A stretch of 64,000 nt of DNA from Maribacter algarum (ex Lu et al. 2025) (nom. illeg.) (GTDB lineage: Bacteria > Bacteroidota > Bacteroidia > Flavobacteriales > Flavobacteriaceae). The position numbers and the translations under genes are program-made. The notes beneath the pieces were generated by a model, which was not told where the DNA came from, ran no database searches, and saw only the letters and a program-made list of their open reading frames with translations. The DNA lies in NCBI GenBank assembly GCA_947495915.1, contig CANMAW010000005.1, forward strand, positions 62,001 to 126,000, written 5' to 3'. Shown piece by piece: positions 1 through 9,272 of this stretch. Numbering within the stretch: the first letter of the stretch is position 1; each line of letters begins with the position of its first letter.

Positions 1-385
1 CTACTTCAGCACTATCAAGTTTCTCCATCCGAAGATATAATGCGCCTTGAGTTATTTGAAAACGACCTTCCCAAACCAAATCATTCTCGCGCTTGGCCAA
101 GTCTAAACTCAGCTTATTAAAATATAAGCCCTTTAATAGATTACGTGTATGTGAATAATATGCCAAATCATTAAGCATCGAAAATTTGATGGAATCGACT
201 TTGACCAACGGGTAATTCTTTTCTAATACCTCTAAATAGGAAGCTCCAAAATTATCAGTAATTACAAATACTTTTTTGTAGGGGGGGACACTTTCGAAAT
301 CTACAAATTGAGCAACAGCAATACCGCAATTCAAAATAATGAAAAGGCAAAATACCACTACCCTATATATAGAATTCCAATACAT
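1..385 (-). CDS. Partial secreted protein, probably TPR-like (3' end outside window)
   Basis: Reading leftward from an ATG at 383-385, the frame stays open to the window edge, giving the first 128 residues of a longer protein. The N-terminus has a hydrophobic stretch (about residues 8-25, ending in GIAVAQ) that looks like a signal peptide. The rest contains alternating amphipathic helices with tetratricopeptide-like spacing (for example NLLKGLYFNKLSLDLAK). In Bacteroidota such N-termini often belong to TPR-containing sensor kinases or regulators, but that part is not in the window. Function not assigned. Confidence 0.6.
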   Translation of the reverse strand, partial: MYWNSIYRVVVFCLFIILNCGIAVAQFVDFESVPPYKKVFVITDNFGASYLEVLEKNYPLVKVDSIKFSMLNDLAYYSHTRNLLKGLYFNKLSLDLAKRENDLVWEGRFQITQGALYLRMEKLDSAEV

Positions 386-587
386 ATTTTGTTTGGTTGG
401 TATAGGGGGAAGTAATAACTAAATATACAATATTAATTTGACGAATTCTTCGGTAAATAAAACCGCACCTTCGGACAAGAAATTGATACCCTCGTCCTGA
501 TTCGTTTATCAAAGTGCTAATAAAATCATTCTTTCGTTTTGGTTCCCATTAACTAATGCAACGCTGCTATTCAACTAGTAATGTATT

Positions 588-1124
588 ATGGGAAAATATA
601 CGTCTTACCTGTTTTTTATTATACTTCTAACGAGTGTTGCATGCAACGATCATAAAAGTACTGCGGCACTCCATAGCCCCAGCATAGATTCGCAATTGAC
701 TGCCCGATTAAAAGAATCATCACAAAATTACCTTAAAGCATGGAGTGAAATTAACCGTACCATTTTGAATGAAATCACCATTCGAAATGTAGTTCGAAAC
801 GTGAATGGAGAAATCGCTTCAAGCAACCAAACAGAACTTCAAAACCGCATCAAGTTTTGGCATATCGCATTACCTGATTTTAAACTGTTTGCTAATGAAG
901 TAACGGTGATTGGCAACCGAACATTTATTAGTTGGATTCTTACTGGCACCAATACCGGAATGTATGGAGAAATGACACCTACAGGTAAAAAATGTGAATC
1001 CCACGGTTTTAGCATTCTAACATTTGATGAATCTCAGCAAATTATACATATCACCGACTACCTCGATGTGTTAGGCTTGATGACTCAAATGGGCTATTCA
1101 TTACAACCGCCAAATACCGATTGA
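588..1124 (+). CDS. NTF2/SnoaL-like lipoprotein
   Basis: A 178-residue protein with a lipoprotein signal: basic start, hydrophobic stretch, and a lipobox ending at Cys19 (TSVAC). The mature part has the look of a SnoaL/NTF2-like fold: a long N-terminal helix with SQNYLKAWSEIN, a conserved-type segment around FWHIALPDFKLFANEV, then beta strands. This family binds small ligands or acts as a small cyclase or isomerase, and no specific reaction can be read here. It is the first of a run of related secreted genes on the same strand (1992 and 3092 also carry NTF2-like domains), which suggests a common theme. The start is the only sensible one before the signal sequence. Confidence 0.65.
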   Translation: MGKYTSYLFFIILLTSVACNDHKSTAALHSPSIDSQLTARLKESSQNYLKAWSEINRTILNEITIRNVVRNVNGEIASSNQTELQNRIKFWHIALPDFKLFANEVTVIGNRTFISWILTGTNTGMYGEMTPTGKKCESHGFSILTFDESQQIIHITDYLDVLGLMTQMGYSLQPPNTD

Positions 1125-1164
1125 AATTCCAATATTTTTTTAATAAAACCAAAATGAAACAATT

Positions 1165-1932
1165 ATGAAAACAAAACAAATTAAACTATTAGGAACATTA
1201 TTATTACTACTATGTCTTGCCTTGTCAACGGCACAAGAAACTAAGAATCAAGCCTATTATGTTCATGAAGACCAAGTAAAACCTTCTATGATCAGTGAGT
1301 ACCATGCTATTTCAAAAGAATTTTCGGAAGCCTGTAAAAAACACAATCTTCAAGATTATAGCTACAATGTTGCTGCAACAAATACGGGCAAATACATGTC
1401 GATTACTCCTATTGAAAAATTCGCAGATCTCGATGTAAATGTAATGGCACCTTTAGCAGAAAAAATGGGTGAAGAGGCGTTTACAGATCTTTTCAATCGC
1501 TTTAATTCTTGCTATGACAAACATGGTGATTATATCGTGTTTTTAAACAATGAATTGACCTATATGCCACAGGGTATTGATGTAAATACACCTGGTGAAG
1601 ATTATCGTATTTGGCATCGAATGAATGTAGCCCCAGAAAACATTCAAAAACTAAAGGGTAAGCTAAAAGAATTAAAAGCGCTGTATACCAAAAAAGGAGC
1701 TAAAGAATACTATAGAATTTATCACAATGGCTTTGGCAATATGGGAGATTACTATTTAGCAGTTATATCAGCAAAAGATGCCCAAGACTTGGCAAGAAAA
1801 ACAGCTGAGTCAGATGCATTACTTGGTGAAGAAGGAGAAAAACTGTTTCAAGAAATATTTAAATATGTTTCAAGCTATACTGTTGAAAGGGGTCGAATGC
1901 TACCTGATCTAGCTTACACACCTTCTAAATAG
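1165..1932 (+). CDS. Secreted protein of unknown function, duplicated alpha/beta halves
   Basis: A 255-residue protein with a clear signal peptide (residues 1-23, cleavage near STAQE). The mature part seems to be two halves of similar pattern, each opening with a strand and a helix (YYVHEDQVKPSMISEYHAISKE, and later RIWHRMNVAPENIQKLKGKL). This resembles dimeric alpha-beta barrel (NIPSNAP/antibiotic monooxygenase-like) proteins. No catalytic motif is recognised. It lies 40 bp downstream of the NTF2-like lipoprotein and 59 bp upstream of another, so the three may be co-transcribed. Reported as a real but uncharacterised gene. Confidence 0.6.
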   Translation: MKTKQIKLLGTLLLLLCLALSTAQETKNQAYYVHEDQVKPSMISEYHAISKEFSEACKKHNLQDYSYNVAATNTGKYMSITPIEKFADLDVNVMAPLAEKMGEEAFTDLFNRFNSCYDKHGDYIVFLNNELTYMPQGIDVNTPGEDYRIWHRMNVAPENIQKLKGKLKELKALYTKKGAKEYYRIYHNGFGNMGDYYLAVISAKDAQDLARKTAESDALLGEEGEKLFQEIFKYVSSYTVERGRMLPDLAYTPSK

Positions 1933-1991
1933 TTTCCCACAACTATAGATTCATTCTGAATGCAAGGCAATTTTAATTTTAAAACAACAAC

Positions 1992-2888
1992 ATGAAAAAA
2001 CTCATTCTATTCGCGATTTTGCTAAGTTTTTTAGCAGCTTGTAACCAAACGCAACGTTATACGCAAAGCTCTCCTGAAATTGATGCCTTTAAAGCCGTTA
2101 TTGAAAATTATAATAATCAAGATTGGGCAGCTATGACGGCACAATACGCCGATTCAGCCAAAACGTATAATAACAGCTCAGACTACGGTCTTTCGCTTTT
2201 TGAAATGATAGCTTATCACAAAGATGCTTTAACCAATTTGGCAGATCGAAAATTTCTAAAGAAAGACCAAGAATATGAGATGGTATTAACCGATGACGGT
2301 GAAACCTGGGTCAACTTTTGGGGAGATTGGGAAGGAACTTTGAAAGCCAATGGCAAAAAAATAAAAATTCCGATTCATTTAACAGCAAGATTCGTTGACG
2401 GAAAAATTATTCGTACCAGTGGTAATTGGGACAACTCTCCTATACTATTGGAGTTACAGGCTATTGATGCTAAAAACGACCTTTCCCCTGAAGACAATAG
2501 GGCAATCATTAATGGCATGTATGAAGCCTTTGCAACTGGAGATGTACCCGCTGTTCTTGGTGCAATGAACGAGCATGTCATCTGGAATGAGGCTGAAGGT
2601 AATTCATTGGCTAAAGGAAATCCATATAAGAGTCCAGATGCAGTGTTAAAAGGTGTTTTTACGCCCTTAACAGAAGAATGGGAGAACTTTAGACTGGCAG
2701 ATATTAAACTACATGAAATGTCAAACGATAAAGTCTTAGCAACGCTACGCTATCATGGTAAGTTCAAAAAAACAGGAAAATCGATTAACGCTCAGGCAGC
2801 TCATCTTTGGAAACTTGAAAACAGAAAGGTGATTTCTTTTCAACAATATGTTGACACCAAACAATTGGCTGAAGCAGAAAATAACTAA
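1992..2888 (+). CDS. Lipoprotein with two NTF2/SnoaL-like domains
   Basis: A 298-residue protein with a lipoprotein signal (SFLAAC, Cys17). Two successive NTF2-like units are visible. The first (about residues 28-155) starts with AFKAVIENYNNQDWAAM and ends in strands around GKIIRTSGNWDN. The second (about 165-295) starts with RAIINGMYEAFATGDVPAVL and contains HVIWNEAEG. The phrase 'A ... GD ... M ... W.. EG' is typical of SnoaL-like domains. The ligand is unknown. Its neighbours carry the same fold, so this looks like local expansion of one family. Confidence 0.65.
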   Translation: MKKLILFAILLSFLAACNQTQRYTQSSPEIDAFKAVIENYNNQDWAAMTAQYADSAKTYNNSSDYGLSLFEMIAYHKDALTNLADRKFLKKDQEYEMVLTDDGETWVNFWGDWEGTLKANGKKIKIPIHLTARFVDGKIIRTSGNWDNSPILLELQAIDAKNDLSPEDNRAIINGMYEAFATGDVPAVLGAMNEHVIWNEAEGNSLAKGNPYKSPDAVLKGVFTPLTEEWENFRLADIKLHEMSNDKVLATLRYHGKFKKTGKSINAQAAHLWKLENRKVISFQQYVDTKQLAEAENN

Positions 2889-3091
2889 AGCTACTCGCAA
2901 CAATTTCATCTTCTAAACCATAACAGGCAGATTAATTTCGGTGAAACTTTTTGTCCATTGGGTATAGACCGATTTCAGTGAAATTCTGATATGAACTATA
3001 TACCAATACTTGAGGGAATGAAAGTCTGTCTGTTTTAAACAATGTCCATACTATTAAAAACTATTACACTTAATAATTAAACTATAATAAA

Positions 3092-4027
3092 ATGAAAAAA
3101 ACACTTATTATGCTAGCGATGTTGACCGCTGTAGTCACCTTTGCTCAAAAGAAAAATGGAACAGTTTATAGTGAACATCCAACGATTGATGTTGTAAATA
3201 CATTCACAGAGGCCGTCGTCAGTGGTGACACCACTAAAATTGCTAGTTTATTAACTGATGATTTTAAATCTTACAATGGCCTATCAACAAACCCAGCTTT
3301 GAAAGGTGATGATAAGCGTAAATTTCTAAAAAATATCATACGCTGGTCAAATGAACTCGACTATTTTTCTATTACAGATTTTCCAGGAGCATACCCTGAT
3401 GCCATTGAATATAAAAAAGACAATAAAAATGATGAAGTATGGGTACAAACTTGGGAACTACTCAAGGGAGTACATCAAGTAACCGGAGTGAAATTTTCAT
3501 CGCCTGTACATCGGTTATTCCTGTTAACTAAAGAACACAAAATAAAATCTATCATTGGTTATTTCAATGAAGAAATATTTGTTGAAATGCGCCAAAGTTT
3601 TTCTGATCGCAGTAATGGTACGATATATAATCATCATGATAATATTAATACGGTTCGAAAAGCCGTATACGCTATGGAACATGCCGATTTAAATAAATCA
3701 ATGAGCTACTATCATGACGACGCTATTTTTTACGATATCAATGCTGATCTAAATACTCCCTTTTCTTTGGCCGAAGTAAAGAAAAACAGAGCAGATTTTC
3801 TAGCAGATTTTGAAATCAAAAGTATAGAAATGATTGGATACCCTGATTATTTAGAATATGAAATGGGCAACGGTCGATCGGTGCTGTCTTGGTGGAATCT
3901 TCATTTGATTAGAAAATCGGATAAAAAAGAAATAGTAATGCCTATGCATATCAATGATGATTTTGACGAAGATGGTAAAATCGCTTCTGAAATTTTATAC
4001 TACAGCAGTGCCCTGTTAGAGAAATAA
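3092..4027 (+). CDS. Secreted protein with two NTF2/SnoaL-like domains
   Basis: A 311-residue protein with a signal peptide (residues 1-18, ending VVTFAQ). There are two NTF2-like units, about 30-165 (opens TIDVVNTFTEAVVSGDTTKI) and about 185-310 (opens NTVRKAVYAMEHADLNKSM). It is related in layout to the lipoprotein ending at 2888 but lacks the lipobox Cys. It is followed by two hairpins (4030-4058 and 4107-4133), the second with a T-run, so transcription of this group probably stops there. No enzyme activity can be assigned from the sequence. Confidence 0.65.
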   Translation: MKKTLIMLAMLTAVVTFAQKKNGTVYSEHPTIDVVNTFTEAVVSGDTTKIASLLTDDFKSYNGLSTNPALKGDDKRKFLKNIIRWSNELDYFSITDFPGAYPDAIEYKKDNKNDEVWVQTWELLKGVHQVTGVKFSSPVHRLFLLTKEHKIKSIIGYFNEEIFVEMRQSFSDRSNGTIYNHHDNINTVRKAVYAMEHADLNKSMSYYHDDAIFYDINADLNTPFSLAEVKKNRADFLADFEIKSIEMIGYPDYLEYEMGNGRSVLSWWNLHLIRKSDKKEIVMPMHINDDFDEDGKIASEILYYSSALLEK

Positions 4028-4106
4028 CTCGAGACAAAAGCGACCACATTTTGTCTCGTCAAAAACGGTTTGAATTAGCTACATACCAAAACTGACCGAC
4101 ACTTTT

Positions 4107-4140
4107 AAAACCCGATAACCACTATCGGGTTTTATTTTTT
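4107..4140 (+). terminator. Rho-independent terminator
   Basis: An 11-bp stem (AAAACCCGATA / TATCGGGTTTT) with a 5-base loop is followed by a T-rich stretch. It lies about 80 bp after the stop of the secreted NTF2-like gene. An additional 10-bp hairpin (CGAGACAAAA / TTTTGTCTCG, 4030-4058) precedes it but lacks a T-run. Confidence 0.75.
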
Positions 4141-4380
4141 AGCAAAAAATAATGCTTAATTCATTATCAGATTAACCATATCGACATGATGGAGGGCTTT
4201 TCTATCTATATTGATCTATAAAACAATCATTAAATAGATTTTAAAGGGTTTTCAAAAGGATTGTTTATTTTTAAATAGTAACTATGCCTATTATAAGCCG
4301 GAAAGCTTGTTACTAGCTGCGGCAAAATTCAATAAAAACCATAATCAAAATACAAAAGGTATTTTCACTAGTATAGCCAA
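4141..4380. other. Intergenic region upstream of AraC regulator
   Basis: Together with the terminators before it, this makes a 353-bp gap without a gene. It is AT-rich and must hold the promoter of the AraC regulator. I see no clear TAnnTTTG element and no ORF with a credible start. Confidence 0.4.
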
Positions 4381-5193
4381 ATGAAGATTCTAAGCCACGG
4401 AGAATATTACGGTAGCCAAAATGCGGAATGCTCATTTAATGGAGTAATCTTATCGAAATATACGTATACAGCAGAAAGAACTGATTGGCATTATCATGAA
4501 AATCCATATTTCATGTACGTTTTACAGGGAAATATGAAAGATTGCAATACCAAGGTAAATACATTGTGCCCTACCGGAAGCTTAATGTTTAACAACTGGC
4601 AAGAGCCACACTACGGTTCTAAACATTCAGAAAAGGCTGGCGGATTTCATTTAGAATTTGAGAAACAATGGTTAAAAAACAATGGAGTTTCCTTGCCTTT
4701 ATGGGAAGGTAGTCAGCTTATTCAAAACCCTAAATTACATTTGCTTTTTGCTCAAATTTATCATGAATTCATACAGTCAGACAATTATAGTAAAATAGCC
4801 ATAGAATCAGCAATACTTGAGATTTGCACAACACTTTGTGACCTGAAGCAAGCGAATTTAATTGAAAACCCACATTGGGTAAAAGATTTGAAAGAATTAT
4901 TGCATTATGAATCTCATTCGTTAAGCCTTAATTATTTATCTCAAGAACTTGATATACATCCCGTGCATTTGTCACGTGCTGCCCCGAAATACCTTTCAAT
5001 GAGTTTAGGGCAATACATTAGACAAGAAAAACTAAAAAAAACACTTCCCCTACTTTTAGAAACATCCATGTCTTTAACTGAAATTACTTACCACGCAGGT
5101 TTTTCAGATCAAAGTCATTTTAACCGTGTCTTTAAATCTTTTTTTAAAATTAATCCTAGTGATTATCGAAGATTAGTTAAGAAAAACTTCTAA
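4381..5193 (+). CDS. AraC-family transcriptional regulator
   Basis: A 270-residue DNA-binding regulator. The N-terminal part (about 25-110) looks like a cupin-type sensor domain, with WHYHENPYFMYVLQG followed by the second strand set. The C-terminal 100 residues hold the two helix-turn-helix units typical of AraC/XylS. The first is around SLNYLSQELDIHPVHLSR. The second is around SLTEITYHAGFSDQSHFNRV, followed by the family signature FKINPSDYRR. The ligand is unknown. The next gene, a serine hydrolase, starts 64 bp downstream on the same strand and could be a target or operon partner. Confidence 0.88.
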   Translation: MKILSHGEYYGSQNAECSFNGVILSKYTYTAERTDWHYHENPYFMYVLQGNMKDCNTKVNTLCPTGSLMFNNWQEPHYGSKHSEKAGGFHLEFEKQWLKNNGVSLPLWEGSQLIQNPKLHLLFAQIYHEFIQSDNYSKIAIESAILEICTTLCDLKQANLIENPHWVKDLKELLHYESHSLSLNYLSQELDIHPVHLSRAAPKYLSMSLGQYIRQEKLKKTLPLLLETSMSLTEITYHAGFSDQSHFNRVFKSFFKINPSDYRRLVKKNF

Positions 5194-5257
5194 TGTTAAT
5201 CTGATACAATTTTCATTAAGATCACCGCGCTACATTTACCGTCAAATAGATATAAAG

Positions 5258-6976
5258 ATGAAAAAACACCTCATATCACTAGTAGTACTAACATTTTCAA
5301 CATTCCTAAGTTGTGCACAAAATAAAACACAGAATTATAACGGAGAGTGGGTTGGCTTCTTACCAAACAAGAATAGTTTTAATTTTAAAGTTAGCCTAGA
5401 TGCTATAGAAAATAATCAGTATCAACTAATCATAGCGAATGATAAAGTAGTTCTTGAAAAAACGGTTGAATCAGAAAGTAATAAGCATTTTAAATTCCAT
5501 ATTAATCAAGAATTATTTTTTAACCTGCACTATGATGATAACTTGAACGCACTTTTAGGTTCTATTAAAACTGGAAAGTTCATATACCATCTAACGCTAC
5601 CAAACATAGGTCACAATACGTTTATTGGAGATTGGAATCCCTTTATGTTTGATAATGGTCTACAGTCTGATGACATTATGCTGTATGTGGAAAATACTGC
5701 TGATAATCATATGGTAGCTTACCCATTTTTTGGTGATCAACGTTTTCGTGGTACCTGGACAACCGATTTCAAAAAACAAGATAATATACTCTACTTTACA
5801 GATAGTAATACCGGTTTAAATTTTAAAGCAACATTACTTGAAAAAACTATTGAACTAGAGCTATTATTAACTGATGTTTTGTTGACCAAAACAAGTTTAA
5901 AGCATACCTCTGATGGATGGGATTATAATACTAAACCTAAGAGTCAAATACAAAATACTAATAAACCATTAGACTTAAATGATGGATGGGCAACAGCCAG
6001 TATTAGTGATTTTGGCATTAACGAGCGTGAATTAACCCGATTGATAACAGACGTAAATTCAAACAAGTTAGTAAACACACATAGTGTGCTGATTGCACAA
6101 GAAAACAAATTGGTTTTCGAAACCTATTTTGAAGGCGTAAATGTCAACATTCCTCATGATTTGAGATCTGCTTCAAAAAGTATTTCTTCAGCAATAATCG
6201 GAATTGCCATTGATGATAAAATCATATCAGGTGTTGATGAAAAGTTATATGACTTTATACCTAATGCATTGCAATACACGAAAGACTCTTTAAAATCTAA
6301 AATCAGAATAAAAGATTTATTGACCATGAGTTCGGGCCTTGACGTAAACAATTTGGCATCAGAAGACTACTATCAAAATCCGAACAACTCAAAACCATGG
6401 TTGACGAGCGTTCTTGAAGCCCCGATGGTACATGAACCTGGCACCCATGCCGATTATGGTTCCGCCAATCCCTTTCTACTAGGTGTTTGTTTAAACGAAC
6501 AATTGAACACGCCGCTTGATTCATATATGAACGAAAAACTCTTTGCTCCGTTGCAGATTACCAATTATATCAACCATACCGATGATACACAGAATGCACC
6601 TTACTTTGGTGGCGGTTTACTATTAACATCAAGAGACCTACTAAAATTCGGTCAGTTATATCTAAATAAGGGCAACTGGAATGGCAAACAGATCATTTCA
6701 GAAAGTTGGGTTGACGAATCTTTCAAAAAACATGTTAAACTACAAGATCAAAAAGACAAAAATGACTACGGATATTTGTGGTGGCACGACACCTATAAAG
6801 TTAATGACAAAACCATAACGTCTATTGAAGCCCGAGGTGCAGGAGGGCAATTTGTATTCATACTGCCTGACCTGAAGTCTGTAGTGGTTATCACTTCAGG
6901 CAATTTTAGAAATGGTAAGGGTAATCAACCCCGTGATATTTTAAAAGAGTATCTTTTACCTGCGCTGTTGAATTAA
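5258..6976 (+). CDS. Beta-lactamase-fold serine hydrolase (class C / EstB-like), lipoprotein
   Basis: A 572-residue exported protein with a lipobox-like Cys19 (TFLSC). Residues 25-225 form a lipocalin-like beta-rich region. Residues about 250-570 form the class C beta-lactamase/penicillin-binding fold. The catalytic SxxK is S304-A-S-K307, a YGSAN motif gives the second conserved Tyr, and GAGGQ replaces the HxG/KTG strand. Proteins of this type include D-aminopeptidases, esterases and peptidoglycan-active enzymes; the substrate cannot be read. Its location behind an AraC gene suggests inducible expression. Confidence 0.82.
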   Translation: MKKHLISLVVLTFSTFLSCAQNKTQNYNGEWVGFLPNKNSFNFKVSLDAIENNQYQLIIANDKVVLEKTVESESNKHFKFHINQELFFNLHYDDNLNALLGSIKTGKFIYHLTLPNIGHNTFIGDWNPFMFDNGLQSDDIMLYVENTADNHMVAYPFFGDQRFRGTWTTDFKKQDNILYFTDSNTGLNFKATLLEKTIELELLLTDVLLTKTSLKHTSDGWDYNTKPKSQIQNTNKPLDLNDGWATASISDFGINERELTRLITDVNSNKLVNTHSVLIAQENKLVFETYFEGVNVNIPHDLRSASKSISSAIIGIAIDDKIISGVDEKLYDFIPNALQYTKDSLKSKIRIKDLLTMSSGLDVNNLASEDYYQNPNNSKPWLTSVLEAPMVHEPGTHADYGSANPFLLGVCLNEQLNTPLDSYMNEKLFAPLQITNYINHTDDTQNAPYFGGGLLLTSRDLLKFGQLYLNKGNWNGKQIISESWVDESFKKHVKLQDQKDKNDYGYLWWHDTYKVNDKTITSIEARGAGGQFVFILPDLKSVVVITSGNFRNGKGNQPRDILKEYLLPALLN

Positions 6977-7059
6977 AATCGGCATAAAATGAAAATGTCA
7001 ACATTTCTAAGTTTTTCGAGAGAGCAATATTGCAATACTTGTATAATGATACCCTAAGA

Positions 7060-7941
7060 TTATAGTTTAAACCGAATTCCCGTTCTGAAGTAATAGTGGT
7101 TATTTCGTTCAACTGATGACACTGTTTTATTCGAATTTGTTTTTAGTTTGGCACTATTGCTTAGAATGTTAGCTGCATTGGCATACACCTCTAAATATTT
7201 TGAGAACTTATATTCATACCGGAAGCCTGCAATAATTAATGACATGTTTGCCGTATGTGCAACTTCATTATTTGCTAGTACAATTCCATTTTGAATATTT
7301 GCAGTAAATCCGTCAAGCTCTGCTATAATTTTAAACCTTGATTTTTCTGACAAATGATACTGCAGGTTTGATTTAGGCACGCCCAATTTATACGACCACT
7401 TCGGATGAAACTTTCTGTAATATATAATAAAGGGCAAGGGAAAATTAAATCCCCTATTTTGAGAATAAGATAATCCCACAATTAATTGATAAGGCTTCGC
7501 TATTGAAGTATCATTTCTTTTATCATTAATAAAAACAAGATCACCTGAAAAAGTAGCATCTTCTAATGATAATTTTCGCACTAAATTGGAACTATACCCC
7601 GTTGAAAACCGAGCTCCAAAACGCCAATTGGCATTCATCTTGTAGGTATAGCCAATGTTAATATCTAACAACTGAAAATCATCAATGGCGTCTTTGTCAA
7701 AATCGGTAACATTTTGACCAAAAGATAAATCTATTTTACTATAGTCTAACCCTACTATAAAATAAGCCCCCTCTTTCACCTTTATAGGGTAATTAATTAA
7801 GCCGCGAAGGCGATCGTAACCTACGTCTGAATTCCCTTTTGGAAGGCGCGTATAATCGATTTTAGCTAAATCTGACAATTGCCCACGCATCATGGAGCTA
7901 ACCAGTACAAAAAGTATAAAAAGTAATGATCGTTCTCTCAT
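7060..7941 (-). CDS. Outer-membrane beta-barrel protein, DUF6268-like
   Basis: A 293-residue protein with a signal peptide (residues 1-20, ending MMRGQ). The rest shows alternating short amphipathic strands ending with the aromatic C-terminus typical of outer-membrane proteins (YYFRTGIRFKL). The pattern 'DY.RLPKGNSDVGYDRLRGLINYPIKV' and 'FIVGLDYSKIDL' matches my recollection of the DUF6268 family, which is widespread in Bacteroidota and of unknown function. It is convergent with the serine hydrolase, with an 83-bp gap. The 294 bp upstream of it contains no gene that I can support. Confidence 0.6.
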   Translation of the reverse strand: MRERSLLFILFVLVSSMMRGQLSDLAKIDYTRLPKGNSDVGYDRLRGLINYPIKVKEGAYFIVGLDYSKIDLSFGQNVTDFDKDAIDDFQLLDINIGYTYKMNANWRFGARFSTGYSSNLVRKLSLEDATFSGDLVFINDKRNDTSIAKPYQLIVGLSYSQNRGFNFPLPFIIYYRKFHPKWSYKLGVPKSNLQYHLSEKSRFKIIAELDGFTANIQNGIVLANNEVAHTANMSLIIAGFRYEYKFSKYLEVYANAANILSNSAKLKTNSNKTVSSVERNNHYYFRTGIRFKL

Positions 7942-8235
7942 AAAGAAGCTAAGTTCTATAAATCAATTAAATAGTCGCTATGATGAATTTTAAGGAGTCT
8001 TATTCAAGCATAATCTAGTCTACTACTTGAGCTACTTCAATATGTGTTTTTATATTCCGTTTAAATATCAGGCAGCATAGACCTCATTAGTCAGATTAAA
8101 AAACACATCACAAGAAATTTTATAAGAACCATCGAAGTAAAGCCAATAAAAATTGCTCTTGTAACCTCTAAAACTTCGCAAGAAGCAATTTATTGTTCCA
8201 AAAGAAAAGAATACAATTTAGAAGTTTAAAAGCTA

Positions 8236-9189
8236 TTAATATTGTTGCATTAAATAGGATAATACATTCGCTTCAATTCTTTCTTGAATATTAGAAATAT
8301 CTGCTTTTACAAAGGTTTCGCCTGTAATGTTTTCATACAATTCAATATATCGCTCAGAAACTGAATCAATATATTCGTCTGACATATGCGGTACAGTCTG
8401 ACCTTCTAAACCTTGAAAATTGTTAGATATTAACCATTGTCGTACAAATTCTTTAGAAAGCTGTTTTTGTGCTTCCCCTTTTTCTTGTCGTTCGTGATAC
8501 CCATCTGCGTAGAAATACCGTGAAGAATCAGGCGTATGAATTTCATCGATTAAGACAATTTTACCATCTTTCGTTTTACCGAATTCATATTTTGTATCTA
8601 CTAAAATCAACCCTCTTGAGGCAGCGATTTCTGAACCTCGCTGAAACAACGCTTGCGTGTATTTTTCTAAAACCTCGTAATCAGCTTCAGAGACAATTCC
8701 TCTTTTAAGAATATCTTCTTTTGAAATATCTTCATCATGATCACCTTGCTCTGCTTTGGTAGCGGGAGTAATAATGGGCTCAGGAAACTTGTCATTCTCT
8801 TTCATTCCGTCTGGCATCGCAACACCACAAAGCATTCTTTTCCCGGCCTTATACTCTCTTGCGGCATGACCAGACATATACCCACGAATAACCATTTCTA
8901 CCATAAAAGGTTTACAAGCAGCACCAACCGCTACATTCGGATCAGGCGTTGCTGATAACCAATTAGGTACAATATCTTCAGTAGCCGCCATCATTTTAGT
9001 GGCGATTTGATTTAAAATTTGACCTTTATACGGAATTCCTTTAGGCATAACTACATCAAAGGCAGAAAGCCGGTCTGTAGCAACCATTACCAAAACATCA
9101 TTCTCTAAAGCATAAACCTCACGTACTTTACCCTTGTAAACACTCTTCTGCTTTGGGAATTCAAAATTAGTATCGATAATAGTATTCAT
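8236..9189 (-). CDS. purC: SAICAR synthetase (phosphoribosylaminoimidazole-succinocarboxamide synthase)
   Basis: A 317-residue cytosolic enzyme that joins CAIR and L-aspartate with ATP to give SAICAR in purine biosynthesis. Family motifs are all present: [10 protein letters not shown] near the N-terminus, [41 protein letters not shown] and [12 protein letters not shown]. The length is that of the longer SAICAR synthetases common in Bacteroidota. It sits downstream of the phoH-type gene on the same strand, with a strong hairpin between the two. Confidence 0.96.
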   Translation of the reverse strand: MNTIIDTNFEFPKQKSVYKGKVREVYALENDVLVMVATDRLSAFDVVMPKGIPYKGQILNQIATKMMAATEDIVPNWLSATPDPNVAVGAACKPFMVEMVIRGYMSGHAAREYKAGKRMLCGVAMPDGMKENDKFPEPIITPATKAEQGDHDEDISKEDILKRGIVSEADYEVLEKYTQALFQRGSEIAASRGLILVDTKYEFGKTKDGKIVLIDEIHTPDSSRYFYADGYHERQEKGEAQKQLSKEFVRQWLISNNFQGLEGQTVPHMSDEYIDSVSERYIELYENITGETFVKADISNIQERIEANVLSYLMQQY

Positions 9190-9240
9190 GAAAAAATCTT
9201 TTAAAATTGAGGATTGATTGTATTAAAAAGTGAAACCAAA

Positions 9241-9272
9241 AACTAAGCGGCGGTATACCACCTTAGTTTTGA
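9241..9272 (-). terminator. Hairpin terminator at the end of the PhoH gene
   Basis: A 9-bp inverted repeat (AAAACTAAG / CTTAGTTTT) encloses a GC-richer core with the palindrome GGTATACC. On the minus strand its second arm ends in TTTTT. The first arm overlaps the last codons and stop of the phoH-type gene, and purC begins about 50 bp further on, so purC probably has some transcription of its own. Confidence 0.7.

Noticed and set aside
4030-4058. 10-bp hairpin directly after the secreted NTF2-like gene, as a terminator.
   Set aside because: It is not followed by a T-run; the hairpin at 4107-4133 is the better terminator.
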